Assembly (NCBI GenBank): GCA_029248525.1
Contig: JAQWJE010000027.1
Span: 1-64,000, forward strand
Origin: Candidatus Binatia bacterium
Lineage (GTDB): Bacteria; Desulfobacterota; Binatia; UBA12015
Direction: 5' to 3'
DNA length: 64,000 nucleotides
Part shown: positions 10,864-20,537 of the stretch, in pieces
Numbering within the stretch: the first letter of the stretch is position 1
Layout: every line of letters begins with the position of its first letter
The notes under the pieces: generated by a model
What the model was told of the DNA's origin: nothing
Database searches by the model: none
What the model saw: the letters and a program-made list of their open reading frames with translations, nothing else
Position numbers and translations under genes: made by a program

Positions 10864-11778
10864 CTACCTCTCCGGGCGCGGCGGAGGCAAACCAAGGACC
10901 CCACGGCGAAATTCCCGCGCCCAGATACCGGCCAGGATGAAATAAGCCGGCCAGGACCAGAGCAGAAGTCGGAGGTCCTGGCGCGAGTAGCGCGCGCACC
11001 ATACGACCGCCCGAGCAGTCCGGCCGGGTGGCAGCAACCAGGCCAGTGAAGGGTGCCGCACCAACCACTGCCCGGGCAGCCCCCCCGCCCTCCGCGCGGC
11101 GCCCGAGGCATGACCCAGTACCCGAGCGTACCGAGCGAAGTCACGCCAACCGTCAGCCGTCGCGTGATTGACATGCAGCCGAGGATCGAAGCGCATGGCT
11201 TCTCCTGCCGACCAGAGCGCCCAATTGAAAAGCCAATCTTCGGAAGCACGCACGTCAGGAAATCCCCCTGTGGCGAGGAATCGTTCTCGGGCGATGGCGA
11301 AACATGCGGTCGGCAGCTGCCAGGTTCTTCGGGCCGGAACGCCGGGAAGACTCTCCTTGAACTCGAAAAGGTGGCGCAATCGCGCCGATACCCCGGGGGC
11401 CCCCGACAGGCCGATGGCCCCACCCACCACGGCGGGCAATTCTCTTAGCGCGCGATCCGCGGAGGCCAGCAAATCGTTTGCCGCGACAATATCGGCGTCG
11501 AGAAACAAGAGCCAATCTCCGCGGGCTGCCTTGGCACCTGCATTTCGAGCCTTCCCCGGGAAGGCTCGTTCCTCCAGATGGCGATACTCCAGTCCCCGCA
11601 ATTCCTCAGCGAACTTCGCAACGGCCCCCCGGGTAGCGTCGCCTGCCGAGCTATCCACGACAATGACTTCAAAGGAAGGGGCGTCGACCTGATCCGCGAG
11701 GGAGCGAAGACAAGCACCAATCGTCGCACTCGCTTCCCACGCCGGAATCACGACCGACCATGCGGGCCGATCGCTCAC
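10864..11778 (-). CDS. GT-2 family glycosyltransferase
   Basis: The 304-residue protein has a GT-A domain with WSVVIPAWEASATIGACLRS, VIVVDSSAGDATRG, FPGKARNAGAKAARGDWLLF and the metal motif FLDADI, then ASEDWLFNWAL (the acidic E/D catalytic-base region). Near the C-terminus are a possible membrane-associated segment (LLWSWPAYFILAGIW) and a basic tail. The start is GTG 11778, which overlaps the lptD stop (TAGTG). A start at 11952 is open but would lie inside lptD and add unrelated sequence. Location in the gmd/rmd/wzm/wzt operon suggests assembly of the exported polysaccharide. Confidence 0.82.
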   Translation of the reverse strand: MSDRPAWSVVIPAWEASATIGACLRSLADQVDAPSFEVIVVDSSAGDATRGAVAKFAEELRGLEYRHLEERAFPGKARNAGAKAARGDWLLFLDADIVAANDLLASADRALRELPAVVGGAIGLSGAPGVSARLRHLFEFKESLPGVPARRTWQLPTACFAIARERFLATGGFPDVRASEDWLFNWALWSAGEAMRFDPRLHVNHATADGWRDFARYARVLGHASGAARRAGGLPGQWLVRHPSLAWLLPPGRTARAVVWCARYSRQDLRLLLWSWPAYFILAGIWAREFRRGVLGLPPPRPER

Positions 11779-14198
11779 TAGTAGAGCGCACCCGCTGCGG
11801 GTCGCGCGCCGCCAACAGAGGGGAAGGAATTTGTGAAACTGCGAAACGGGGAATCCCCCAGAGAGCCCAGTCCCACCAGAGAGACCTGAATGCGAAAATC
11901 GATCTCGTCGGGATTGACCCGGTCGACAACGGCCAAATCCACCACCCAACAATCCCCGGGGGAGATCAGGCGCAATCCCAACCAGTTCTCGAGAAAACGC
12001 CCGGCGATAACATCGTAGCGACCCAGGTAGGATGCGGCGATATGATCGTTCAACCGATAGGTAGCCGCCAGGTTGAGGTTCTCGAGCGCCCCTCCGGAGT
12101 TGAACTGGTAATAGAGTGTGGCTGAGTTCGCCGGTCGCAAGCCGGGCAACAATGCGGAATCGCCCACGGGCCGCGGCCGCGGATCAAAAAGGTTGGCACC
12201 GACCTCGGCAAATAGAAGGCTCCGATCGGCAACCGAAACGACCGCACGGCTTCGGACAGATGCCCAATTGACCGGCGACACCTGAAAGCCCAGATCGATT
12301 CCCGAGAAACGATCGATCAAATCATCGCTCTCCGGCACCAACGAATCCACGACCGAAAAACTTTGCTGGATATAGGCGCTGGCAATCTCCCGCACCTGCG
12401 TCCTCTCCTGCCCGCCATCGACCACCGGCGCTGCTGCCGGCCCGTAGAGGGCCTCGCCCACCAGCGCATTCCCTTCCGTCTCGCCCGCGGGCACTCCCGC
12501 CGTCGAGCGCCCTCCCCGACGAAACTTGCCGAGGAATTTGGTCGCAATGCCGTAGGTCACAAGGTTGCGCGCATTGATCCGATCGAGAGAATCCCAAAGC
12601 GGGAGATCTTCCTGGTTCACCTCGGGAACATACGTATAGGCCCCATATGGCTGGATCACATGCTTGAGCTTGAGGAAATCTCCGCGGTCGACATTAAAAA
12701 CACGCGCCAACTCGGAGCGAAAATTCGCCTGCAGTTGCAAGGTCTCGCGATTCTGGAAACTCGCCACTTCCCGAGTGGGTCGCACACCCTCGACAGGGGG
12801 CCAGTCAGGGATCTGATTATCGGTCAGGAAATAGGCCGTCTCCCGGAGTGTGAGTTTGACCGACCCGAATCCGTAGGGGCCCAAATTGAAGGGGACCGTC
12901 GCCTCCGGTGCAATATCGATTCTCCCGCCCGAAGCCCACTCCTCACGATAATAGTAGACGCCCTGCGTATTGAGGCCGAGGCGTAAATTTCCATCCAGAA
13001 GATTGAAAGTTTTCAGCAGGGAAACTCGCGGCAAGGCCTGCGGCACCTTGGCCTGCTCCTGAATCAGATCCTGGTACCAGACAGCCTCCGCCTTGAGAAA
13101 GCCGTCATCGAAAAACTTCAATGCCCCAACCTCGGAGGTCGTGTAGCGCAAGGTTGTCAGATTCAAGGATCGCGCCGGCAGAAACGTCAGCGTATTCATC
13201 TCCCGCAAAAACAGGCTGTCACTCACCAGGAACGGCTTGGCGTAAAGAGCACTCTCCCACGGTCCCGGCTGCCGGTGTTGCCCGATCACGCTCCAGCGAT
13301 TCTCGGGCACCGTTGGATCTGCGAGTGTCTCCGGGTCGACGATATAGGACTGTCGATCCCCGCTCAGGCTTTCATTGAAGTAGGAGAGCGAGATCCGACC
13401 CGCGGTCTCCGGCGAAAGCATATAGCGATAATCGCCAATCAGACCGATACGCGCCGAGCTCTCAAGGTCGAATGTCAGAGTGAGGTCCTGGCTCTTGTCG
13501 ATCGCCCAGAAAAAAGGCTGCACATACTGGAAACCCCGCCGATTGGAGATTCCGAACCGGGGAAAGAGAAACCCGCTATGACGCTGCTCGCGAACCGGGA
13601 TCAGCCCGTAGGGAATATAAAAAACCGGAACGTCCTTGATCTTGAAAACGCCATCGTGCACCTCTCCCCAACCCTCGAGAGTCAAATCCACTTGTCGGCT
13701 GGAGATACTCCAATCCGGCGCGCCCGACTCGCATTGGCATGTCGTCAACTCGCCATCACGGATCTGGTATCGCTGCCCGAAGCCCTTGGCCATCCAGGCT
13801 CCGCGCATCTGGAATCGAGTCATCGGCAAGTAGATCTCGACATCATCCAGAACGCCGGTCTCCTCCTGAAGACTGAGAACTGCTCTTTGGGCGCGAATCC
13901 TTGCCCCCGGGTCCTCAAGAACAACCCTACCACGCGCCGTCGCCTCGGATGTCGATCGATCCACCTCGATCTGATCTGCAACCAGAATGGTTTCCCCATT
14001 CGTGATTACAACATCGCCTTTCGCCTCCAGCTTCCCCTTTTCTCGATTATAGGAAACCGAGTCTGCATCGATCGTAATGCCTTCGGATTCGGTGTTGCGG
14101 TTCCCGAAGGAATCTCCCAGTGGTCCTTGACCATAGGCGGCCCCGGCCCCCATCGCCCAGAGAATACAAACCAAAAGAAGACTCTGTCGGTGGCCCAT
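11778..14198 (-). CDS. lptD: LPS-assembly outer-membrane protein LptD
   Basis: The protein is about 806 residues with a signal peptide (LLLVCILWAMGAGAAYG, cleaved near 23) and an OstA/LptA-like periplasmic domain (about 38-150) with repeated strands such as GKLEAKGDVVITNGET and ATARGRVVLEDPGARI. The LptD barrel begins around VPVFYIPYGLIPVREQRHSGFLFP. Cysteines C154 and C156 (TTCQC) and one near the C-terminus (GDCWVV) could make the inter-domain disulfide known from LptD. It inserts LPS into the outer leaflet together with LptE. ATG 14198 overlaps the folC stop (TGATG). lptF and lptG are elsewhere in this window. Confidence 0.95.
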   Translation of the reverse strand: MGHRQSLLLVCILWAMGAGAAYGQGPLGDSFGNRNTESEGITIDADSVSYNREKGKLEAKGDVVITNGETILVADQIEVDRSTSEATARGRVVLEDPGARIRAQRAVLSLQEETGVLDDVEIYLPMTRFQMRGAWMAKGFGQRYQIRDGELTTCQCESGAPDWSISSRQVDLTLEGWGEVHDGVFKIKDVPVFYIPYGLIPVREQRHSGFLFPRFGISNRRGFQYVQPFFWAIDKSQDLTLTFDLESSARIGLIGDYRYMLSPETAGRISLSYFNESLSGDRQSYIVDPETLADPTVPENRWSVIGQHRQPGPWESALYAKPFLVSDSLFLREMNTLTFLPARSLNLTTLRYTTSEVGALKFFDDGFLKAEAVWYQDLIQEQAKVPQALPRVSLLKTFNLLDGNLRLGLNTQGVYYYREEWASGGRIDIAPEATVPFNLGPYGFGSVKLTLRETAYFLTDNQIPDWPPVEGVRPTREVASFQNRETLQLQANFRSELARVFNVDRGDFLKLKHVIQPYGAYTYVPEVNQEDLPLWDSLDRINARNLVTYGIATKFLGKFRRGGRSTAGVPAGETEGNALVGEALYGPAAAPVVDGGQERTQVREIASAYIQQSFSVVDSLVPESDDLIDRFSGIDLGFQVSPVNWASVRSRAVVSVADRSLLFAEVGANLFDPRPRPVGDSALLPGLRPANSATLYYQFNSGGALENLNLAATYRLNDHIAASYLGRYDVIAGRFLENWLGLRLISPGDCWVVDLAVVDRVNPDEIDFRIQVSLVGLGSLGDSPFRSFTNSFPSVGGARPAAGALY

Positions 14199-15451
14199 CA
14201 AAAGGCTCCGCCGCCAAGTTCGAAAACACTCGACAGCCCACGACTTTGGAGAATCAGTTCATAGACGGCACCTGCGAGAAACAGGGATCCGGCGACCAGC
14301 ACGGGAGACTCCGCCGACTCCCGCAGCAACTGCCTCAATGCTTCCTCGGGCCTCGCGAATATCCTCACATCTGCGCCTTCCGGAAAAGCTGTCGCTAGTT
14401 CTTCGGGCGCTACGGCTCGCTCATTCTCCAAACCCACCAGCACAATCTCCGAGGCATCCGCGGCCAGCAGGCTTGCGATCGCGCGCCAGGGTTTGTCGCG
14501 CATCGCAGCGAAGACCAGACGATAGGGCAGCCCCTGCGACAGCGCCGGCAAGGCCTCCCGCAGAGCCACCGCGGCTTCCAGATTATGAGCACCATCAATC
14601 CAGAGCGGCATGCCCAGGGATTGCGCATCCAATCGTCCGGGCCAGCGGGTCGCCGTGAAGGCTTTCTCGCGAATCTCCGGCAAGACAGCAAGCTCGGGAC
14701 ATTCTGCGCTCAGGCCCTTCAGCAACGCTGCTGCCGTATCCGCGTTTCGCTGCATATGAGGACCGACTAACTGTAATTCTCGTAACGTGGCAAACGGTCG
14801 GACCAGATCGGCACCCATCTCGGCCGCCCGATGCTCCAGTACGGACGCCACCTCGGATGACAGCCCCTCGCCAAGAACGGTTGTGCGGCCCGACCGAAAG
14901 ACGCCTGCCTTCTCGAGAGCGATCTCGACTTCCGTGTTCCCCAACCACTCCCGATGGTCCAGACCGATGCTCGTAATCGCCGAGACTGCGGGCTCCACGA
15001 CATTGGTCGCATCCAACCGTCCACCGAGGCCGACCTCCAGAACTCCGACATCGATACCGCCCCGGGCAAAGGCCAGAAGTGCAAGAACGGTAGTGATTTC
15101 AAAAAAAGTCAGGCCTGTTTCCTCGGGAGGGGCCAGAACGCGGACCTCCTCCACCAGATCGACCACCGTAGCCTGAGAAATTTCGCACCCGCCGATCCGA
15201 ATTCGCTCCGTGAAGTGGACCAGATGCGGCGAAGTGTAGAGGCCTGCGGCCAAACCTTGCGCGAGCAAGGCGTTCTCCACGAGCGCTGCGGTCGAGCCTT
15301 TGCCGTTCGTGCCTGCAATCAGCACCGCGGCAAACTTTTCTTCCGGATTTCCCAGCCTGGCCAGAGTCTCGCGCACCCGCTCCAGCTTCAGATCCCATCC
15401 TCGACTCGCCTCGAGGCCGAGCAAGTAGGTAATCGTGTCGGCGTAGGCCAT
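14198..15451 (-). CDS. folC: Folylpolyglutamate/dihydrofolate synthase
   Basis: This 417-residue Mur-ligase family enzyme has P-loop GTNGKGST (47-54), YTSPHLVHFTERIRIGG, the metal-binding ENA/EITT regions (FFEITTVLALLAF), VGLGGRLDATNVV, SIGLDHREWLGNT and C-terminal WIDGAHNLEA. It adds glutamate to folates in the cytosol and may also form dihydrofolate. It lies 7 nt after trpA. accD, often found between trpA and folC in other bacteria, is absent here. Its stop is shared with the lptD start. Confidence 0.95.
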   Translation of the reverse strand: MAYADTITYLLGLEASRGWDLKLERVRETLARLGNPEEKFAAVLIAGTNGKGSTAALVENALLAQGLAAGLYTSPHLVHFTERIRIGGCEISQATVVDLVEEVRVLAPPEETGLTFFEITTVLALLAFARGGIDVGVLEVGLGGRLDATNVVEPAVSAITSIGLDHREWLGNTEVEIALEKAGVFRSGRTTVLGEGLSSEVASVLEHRAAEMGADLVRPFATLRELQLVGPHMQRNADTAAALLKGLSAECPELAVLPEIREKAFTATRWPGRLDAQSLGMPLWIDGAHNLEAAVALREALPALSQGLPYRLVFAAMRDKPWRAIASLLAADASEIVLVGLENERAVAPEELATAFPEGADVRIFARPEEALRQLLRESAESPVLVAGSLFLAGAVYELILQSRGLSSVFELGGGAF

Positions 15452-15458
15452 GGCAGGG

Positions 15459-16277
15459 TCAGGTGGTTGCTCTGGCGGTCGCTTTCTTCAGTTCGCTGCC
15501 AAGGGCGGCCACCGCAGCAACCGCGGCCGCCTGATCCGAAGCCGCCTCGACCAAGGTCGAGAACTTGCTTCCGACAATGACGGCGTCGGAAATCGCGGCA
15601 ACGCTGGAGGCTTCCTCCGGCGTTGAAATCCCGAAGCCAACTCCGATCGGAAGCTCGGTCTCCGCGCGAATCCTGCCGACAAGCTCGGCGATCGGACCGG
15701 TCTGGACTTGTTTGTCCCCCGTGACGCCGGCGACCGAAACAAAATAAACGAATCCACTGGCACTCTTGAGCACACGCCGGATTCGTTCCTTGGTGCTTGT
15801 CGGCGCGAGAAGGAAAATCATGTCGAGGCCCGCTTTGGCCAGAGGCAGGCGAAGCTGGTCCGCCTCGTCGACCGGCGCGTCCACGCACAGAACCGCATCG
15901 CCTCCCGCCGCCGCCAGCGCTTGCGCCAAGGCCTCAGGCCCGAACTGCAGGAAAGGGTTGGCGTAGCCGAAGAGAACAATCGGAATTTCCGTTCGAGCCC
16001 GCAAGCGCGAGACGAGATCCAGTACACCCGTCAAGTTGGTCCCGGCAGCAAGCGCTCGCTCGGCGGCGCGCTGCAGAACCGGTCCGTCGGCCATGGGATC
16101 CGAAAAAGGGACCCCGATTTCCAGAATATCAGCACCCTCATCCACCAGCGCCATCGCCATCTCCTCGGTCGCATCGAGATTCGGGTCGCCCGCCATCAGG
16201 AAAGGAATAAAGGCCGCCTCATTCTTTTTCTGGAGACGGCGGAAGCAACTTCGCAGACGCTTGCTGTAACTCTTCAT
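15459..16277 (-). CDS. trpA: Tryptophan synthase alpha chain
   Basis: The 272-residue TIM-barrel protein contains IPFLMAGDPN, ILEIGVPFSDPMADGPVLQ with catalytic Glu53 and Asp64, FGYANPF, and the phosphate-binding VGFGISTPEEA. It cleaves indole-3-glycerol phosphate and channels indole to TrpB. The start ATG at 16277 shares its A with the trpB stop (TGATG), so the 1:1 subunits are translationally coupled. The C-terminus ends with an Ala- and Lys-rich tail. Confidence 0.97.
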   Translation of the reverse strand: MKSYSKRLRSCFRRLQKKNEAAFIPFLMAGDPNLDATEEMAMALVDEGADILEIGVPFSDPMADGPVLQRAAERALAAGTNLTGVLDLVSRLRARTEIPIVLFGYANPFLQFGPEALAQALAAAGGDAVLCVDAPVDEADQLRLPLAKAGLDMIFLLAPTSTKERIRRVLKSASGFVYFVSVAGVTGDKQVQTGPIAELVGRIRAETELPIGVGFGISTPEEASSVAAISDAVIVGSKFSTLVEAASDQAAAVAAVAALGSELKKATARATT

Positions 16278-17479
16278 CAGACAGGCCCCTCATCCAAGCC
16301 GAGGCAAGAGACCACCGTCGCCATATCCTTGTCCCCGCGGCCCGAGAGGTTCACGACGATATGTTGGTCTTTGGACAAGGTCGGCGCGAGGCGCGTGACC
16401 TCGGCCATCGCGTGGGCCGTCTCGAGAGCAGGAATGATGCCTTCGGTCTCGGCCAGCAGCCTCAAGGCTGTCAACGCCTCGTCGTCCGTAGCGGTGACAT
16501 ATTCCGCTCGACCGATATCTTTCAGAAACGAATGTTCAGGACCTACGCCCGGATAGTCCAGCCCCGCAGAAACGGAATGTGCTTCTGTGACCTGGCCGAC
16601 TTCATCCTGCAACAGATAGGAGCGCGCCCCGTGCAGAACGCCCGGTGTTCCCGCAGTCAGAGTCGCTGCATGATTCCCCGAGGCCACCCCGTGGCCGGCC
16701 GCTTCGACCCCCACCAGGCGGACACTCTCGTCCTTGGCGAAAGGGTGAAAGAGACCGATTGCGTTTGAACCGCCCCCAACGCACGCGACCAGGACATCGG
16801 GCAGTCCCCCAATAATCTTGCGAAATTGCCGCTTCGTCTCGGTACCGATGACCGACTGCAGATCCCGCACCATCATGGGATAGGGATGGGGGCCGGCCGC
16901 CGATCCGATCATATAAAACGTGTCTTCGACGTTTGTGATCCAGTCGCGTAGGGCTTCATTCATCGCATCCTTGAGGGTCCGGCTACCACTTTCCACCACC
17001 CGAACCTTGGCGCCCAACAACTTGATGCGAAACACGTTCAGAGACTGACGCTGCACATCCTCCGCGCCCATGAAAACTTCGCATTCGAGGCCGAAGCGTG
17101 CGGCGGCAGTTGCCGAGGCAACCCCGTGCTGCCCCGCGCCCGTCTCCGCAATGATCCGTTTCTTCCCCATCCGCCGGGCGATCAGAATCTGGCCGATGGT
17201 ATTGTTGATTTTATGAGCACCCGTGTGGCAGAGATCTTCTCGTTTGAGCCAGATCTGCGCACCACCCAATTGATCACTGAGGCGCGACACATGCGTCAGA
17301 GGCGTCGGGCGACCGACGTACTCCGAGAGCAATTCGCGAAACTCCTTCTTGAACTCCGGGTCTCGCCGAATCCTCCGGTAGGCCTCCTCCAACTCCACGA
17401 GCGCCGGCATGAGCGTCTCGCTCACGTAGCGGCCTCCGAACGAGCCGAAATGTCCCTTTCGATCAGGCTGATTTTGCAT
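16277..17479 (-). CDS. trpB: Tryptophan synthase beta chain
   Basis: The 400-residue PLP enzyme starts [21 protein letters not shown]. It has [12 protein letters not shown], the cofactor lysine K90 in [25 protein letters not shown], and the phosphate-binding GGGSNAIG. It condenses indole and serine into tryptophan. The ATG at 17479 lies 17 nt inside the end of trpF; an in-frame start at 17587 lies well within trpF and adds unrelated residues. This is the trpB1 type, partnered with the adjacent trpA. Confidence 0.97.
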   Translation of the reverse strand: MQNQPDRKGHFGSFGGRYVSETLMPALVELEEAYRRIRRDPEFKKEFRELLSEYVGRPTPLTHVSRLSDQLGGAQIWLKREDLCHTGAHKINNTIGQILIARRMGKKRIIAETGAGQHGVASATAAARFGLECEVFMGAEDVQRQSLNVFRIKLLGAKVRVVESGSRTLKDAMNEALRDWITNVEDTFYMIGSAAGPHPYPMMVRDLQSVIGTETKRQFRKIIGGLPDVLVACVGGGSNAIGLFHPFAKDESVRLVGVEAAGHGVASGNHAATLTAGTPGVLHGARSYLLQDEVGQVTEAHSVSAGLDYPGVGPEHSFLKDIGRAEYVTATDDEALTALRLLAETEGIIPALETAHAMAEVTRLAPTLSKDQHIVVNLSGRGDKDMATVVSCLGLDEGPV

Positions 17480-18077
17480 TCTGGATAAACTCCAACGTCG
17501 CTTCCTGGTCCTTGCAGCCGGGGCTGGATTCAACCCCGCTTGCCACATCAACAGCAAAGGGCCTCGTTGCCTGCACTGCCTGCGCAACGTTGCCCGGATT
17601 CAAACCTCCGGCGACGATCAGTTGCCCTGCCGGCACCTGCCGAGCCAGGTTCCAGTCGAAACCCACCCCGGCTCCGCCAAACCCGCCATCGGCTCCACCT
17701 TCGCAGAGATAATAATCAGGCCCTTCAGAGTCGACCGCAGCCGCTATACTTCCTTCATCATAGACACGAATCGCGCGAATGACAGGACACGGCCAGCCAA
17801 GAAGCATTTCAGGCGGCTCATCGCCGTGAAATTGCACGGCATGAAGCCTGGCCGCGAGGCGAGCCTCCTCGACCTCCATTCGGTCCGAGTTCACAAAAAC
17901 CCCCACGCGCCATACATCATCCGGGATTTGCTCGGAGATCTCGACAGCCGCAGCAAGGTCCACGAACCGCTTGCTCTGGTGATAGAAGTTGAGCCCGATC
18001 ATATCCGCTCCGGCCGCCGCTACCATGCGGGCATCGGCCGGGGTTGTGACGCCGCAAATCTTGACCAGAACCGCCAT
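17463..18077 (-). CDS. trpF: Phosphoribosylanthranilate isomerase
   Basis: The 204-residue TIM-barrel enzyme has the catalytic cysteine in VKICGVT (Cys8), [40 protein letters not shown] and the catalytic Asp in [15 protein letters not shown]. It converts N-phosphoribosylanthranilate to the CdRP intermediate. ATG 18077 (MAVLVKICG) is the family start; the in-frame start at 18146 would intrude into trpC. It is 8 nt after trpC and overlaps trpB by 17 nt. Confidence 0.96.
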   Translation of the reverse strand: MAVLVKICGVTTPADARMVAAAGADMIGLNFYHQSKRFVDLAAAVEISEQIPDDVWRVGVFVNSDRMEVEEARLAARLHAVQFHGDEPPEMLLGWPCPVIRAIRVYDEGSIAAAVDSEGPDYYLCEGGADGGFGGAGVGFDWNLARQVPAGQLIVAGGLNPGNVAQAVQATRPFAVDVASGVESSPGCKDQEATLEFIQNAKSA

Positions 18078-18084
18078 CGGATGC

Positions 18085-18903
18085 CTACGCCGATTCCGAC
18101 GCGGATACCTCGGCCAGCAAGGTCGCGAGACGATCGCCGGGGACATCCGCGGTCATAAATGCTTCGCCGACAAGAAAAGCACCCGCTCCTGCGCTCGCGA
18201 GGCGCCGGAAATCGGCGCCAGAATTGAGCCCGCTCTCGGCAACAATGAGCCGGTCGGCGGGGATGGCGGGGGCCAGCTGCTCGGTCGTCGCCAAATCCGT
18301 GACGAAGGTATGCAAGTTTCGATTGTTGATCCCGATCAAGGCAGCCCCGCTCGCCAGAGCCGATTCCAGTTCCCGCTCTTCATGGATTTCAACGAGAACT
18401 TCGAGGCCGATCGCCGTCGCCGCCTGCGTCAGATCCACCAACTCCCGGACCTCCAATACCGAGGCAATAAGCAATGCGGCATCTGCGCCCGCCGCGCGCG
18501 CCTCTTCCAACTGGTAGGCGTCAATCACGAAATCCTTGCGCAGCAGCGGAATCTCGACCTCGTCACGAACAGCCTTCAGATCCGCGAGACTACCGCCGAA
18601 GAAATCTTCGTTGGTCAGAATGGATAGGGCGGCCGCTCCGGCTTGCTCGTAGCCACGAGCAATCTCCACAGGGCGATACGGGTCGCGCAGAACCCCTTTG
18701 GACGGAGACCGCCTCTTGCACTCGGCAATCACGGCTGGGGAATGTCGCCGCAGAGCGCCTTGCAGACTCCGCCGATCGGCCGCGTAGCGAGGAGCCGCCT
18801 GCAGTTCGGCGACCGAAATCTCTCTCTTCGCTCGAGCCACGACGTCCTTCTCGACCTCGACAATCCTCGCCAGAATATCCGGAACCTCGGGATTTGTACT
18901 CAT
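18085..18903 (-). CDS. trpC: Indole-3-glycerol-phosphate synthase
   Basis: The 272-residue TIM barrel has the family motifs VIAECKRRSPSKG, LSILTNEDFFGGS, LLRKDFVIDAYQL, ALIGINNRNL and IVAESGLNS, covering the catalytic Lys and Glu residues. It closes the ring of CdRP to indole-3-glycerol phosphate. It is a separate gene, not fused to trpF as in enteric bacteria. ATG 18903 overlaps the trpD stop (ATGA). Confidence 0.97.
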   Translation of the reverse strand: MSTNPEVPDILARIVEVEKDVVARAKREISVAELQAAPRYAADRRSLQGALRRHSPAVIAECKRRSPSKGVLRDPYRPVEIARGYEQAGAAALSILTNEDFFGGSLADLKAVRDEVEIPLLRKDFVIDAYQLEEARAAGADAALLIASVLEVRELVDLTQAATAIGLEVLVEIHEERELESALASGAALIGINNRNLHTFVTDLATTEQLAPAIPADRLIVAESGLNSGADFRRLASAGAGAFLVGEAFMTADVPGDRLATLLAEVSASESA

Positions 18904-19949
18904 GCCACATCCCCTCGCGCGAACTCGCGATTGGATATCTCGACCAGCCGCGCCAGAGCATCAGCGGCCGCACCCGAGCTCATCGATGCCTGGGCTTTTT
19001 TGACACCATCCTCGATCGTTTCCGAGAGCCCCGCCACATACAGCGCCGCACCCGTATTCGCCGCCACAACATCCGCTTGCGGGCTTGGCTCACCTGCCAG
19101 AATCTGTCGGACGATGCGGACAGAATCCTCCAAAGTCTCCGCCCGCAAGTCGGCGGGCGACACTTCCGATAGTTTGAGGTCCACGGCCGACAGCGTGAAC
19201 GACCGGAGCTTGCCCTCGCGAACCTCGATCAGGTCGTTCTCGGCAGCAAGCGAGATTTCGTCCAGACCATCACGACTATGAACGACCAATGCGTGCTCAA
19301 CCTCAAGCTCCGCGAGGGCCTCTGCGACCAAAGTCAATGCCTCGCGTGAGGGCACGCCGATCACCTGCCGGCGGACACCCGCGGGATTGATCAGTGGGCC
19401 CAGGAGGTTGAAAATCGTACGGATCTTCAACTCGGATCGAATCGGCGCAACGTGTCGCATCGCAGGATGAAGTCGGCGAGCAAACAGAAAGGCGATTCCG
19501 GCTTCGTCCAGACAGCGACCGGAACCGTCTGCCGAAAGCTCAATAGCCACACCGAGGGCCTCGAGCGTATCCGCACCGCCGAATTTTCCTGAAGCTGCTC
19601 GGTTTCCGTGCTTGGCGACAGCGGCACCTGCGCCCGCGGCAACCAGGGCCGAGGCTGTCGAAATACTGAAGGTGCTCTGACCATCGCCTCCGGTTCCGCA
19701 GGTATCCACAAGCGGCTTCTGGTGTGTGGAGACCCGACTCGAGTGCTTCCGTAAAGCTCGCGCTGCACTCACCAGTTGGTCTGCAGACTCGCCCTGAACC
19801 CGCAGGCCCGTCAAAAAACTTGCCGCGAGAACCGAAGAAGCTTCGCCGCTGATCAGTGCCTCGACAGCTGCACCTGTAGCGTCGGCCGGCAGCCTTTCCC
19901 CGGAGGCCAGAACACTCAGGGCTTTTCGTAAAACGTCGTCAGCAATCAC
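18900..19949 (-). CDS. trpD: Anthranilate phosphoribosyltransferase
   Basis: The 349-residue protein has the PRPP-binding loop DTCGTGGDG (82-90), [24 protein letters not shown] and the anthranilate-side [16 protein letters not shown]. It joins anthranilate to PRPP. The start is GTG 19949, within a GTGA overlap with trpG. It is not fused to TrpG. Confidence 0.97.
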   Translation of the reverse strand: MIADDVLRKALSVLASGERLPADATGAAVEALISGEASSVLAASFLTGLRVQGESADQLVSAARALRKHSSRVSTHQKPLVDTCGTGGDGQSTFSISTASALVAAGAGAAVAKHGNRAASGKFGGADTLEALGVAIELSADGSGRCLDEAGIAFLFARRLHPAMRHVAPIRSELKIRTIFNLLGPLINPAGVRRQVIGVPSREALTLVAEALAELEVEHALVVHSRDGLDEISLAAENDLIEVREGKLRSFTLSAVDLKLSEVSPADLRAETLEDSVRIVRQILAGEPSPQADVVAANTGAALYVAGLSETIEDGVKKAQASMSSGAAADALARLVEISNREFARGDVA

Positions 19950-20530
19950 GATCGCGATACCTCTTCGAGAAAGTTGGCCAGCAAAGACTTGCCTTCGCTC
20001 GTCAAAATGGACTCCGGGTGAAATTGCACACCCTCAAGGAACCATTCCTTGTGACGGACGCCCATGATCACTTTTTCATCCCCATCATAGGTCCATGCCG
20101 TCAAATCCAGATCCGCCGGGAGGGACGCCGGTTCGATCACCAGCGAATGGTAGCGCGTCGCTTCCAGATTCTGGGGGAGGTCCTGAAATATCCCCGTCCC
20201 CGTGTGCTGGATGGGCGAAGTCTTGCCGTGCATGATCCGAGGGGCGCGGACAATTTTTCCGCCCAGGGCAGCCCCGATCGATTGATGACCGAGGCAAACA
20301 CCCAAAATCGGCGTTCTTCCTCCGAATTCCCGGACAATCGGAACCGAGACGCCTGCAGCTTCGGGCGTTTTGGGCCCCGGAGACAGTACGATCGCGGCCG
20401 GGTTTCGCTGCTGCACATCGGCAAGCTTCAGCTGATCATTCCGGACCACTTCGACCTCGGCACCCAACTCAAAAAGGTACTGCACGAGATTCCACGTGAA
20501 GGAATCATAGTTGTCGATCATGAGAATCAT
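19946..20530 (-). CDS. trpG: Anthranilate synthase glutamine amidotransferase subunit
   Basis: The 194-residue class I amidotransferase has [15 protein letters not shown], the oxyanion region [11 protein letters not shown], nucleophile Cys79 in [12 protein letters not shown] and the His171/Glu173 pair in QFHPES. It supplies ammonia to TrpE. Such subunits sometimes also serve PabB in folate synthesis, which is plausible here because folC is in the same gene string and no separate pabA is seen in the window. ATG 20530 is 7 nt after trpE; the in-frame start at 20605 lies inside trpE. Confidence 0.95.
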   Translation of the reverse strand: MILMIDNYDSFTWNLVQYLFELGAEVEVVRNDQLKLADVQQRNPAAIVLSPGPKTPEAAGVSVPIVREFGGRTPILGVCLGHQSIGAALGGKIVRAPRIMHGKTSPIQHTGTGIFQDLPQNLEATRYHSLVIEPASLPADLDLTAWTYDGDEKVIMGVRHKEWFLEGVQFHPESILTSEGKSLLANFLEEVSRS

Positions 20531-20537
20531 TGCTGAA

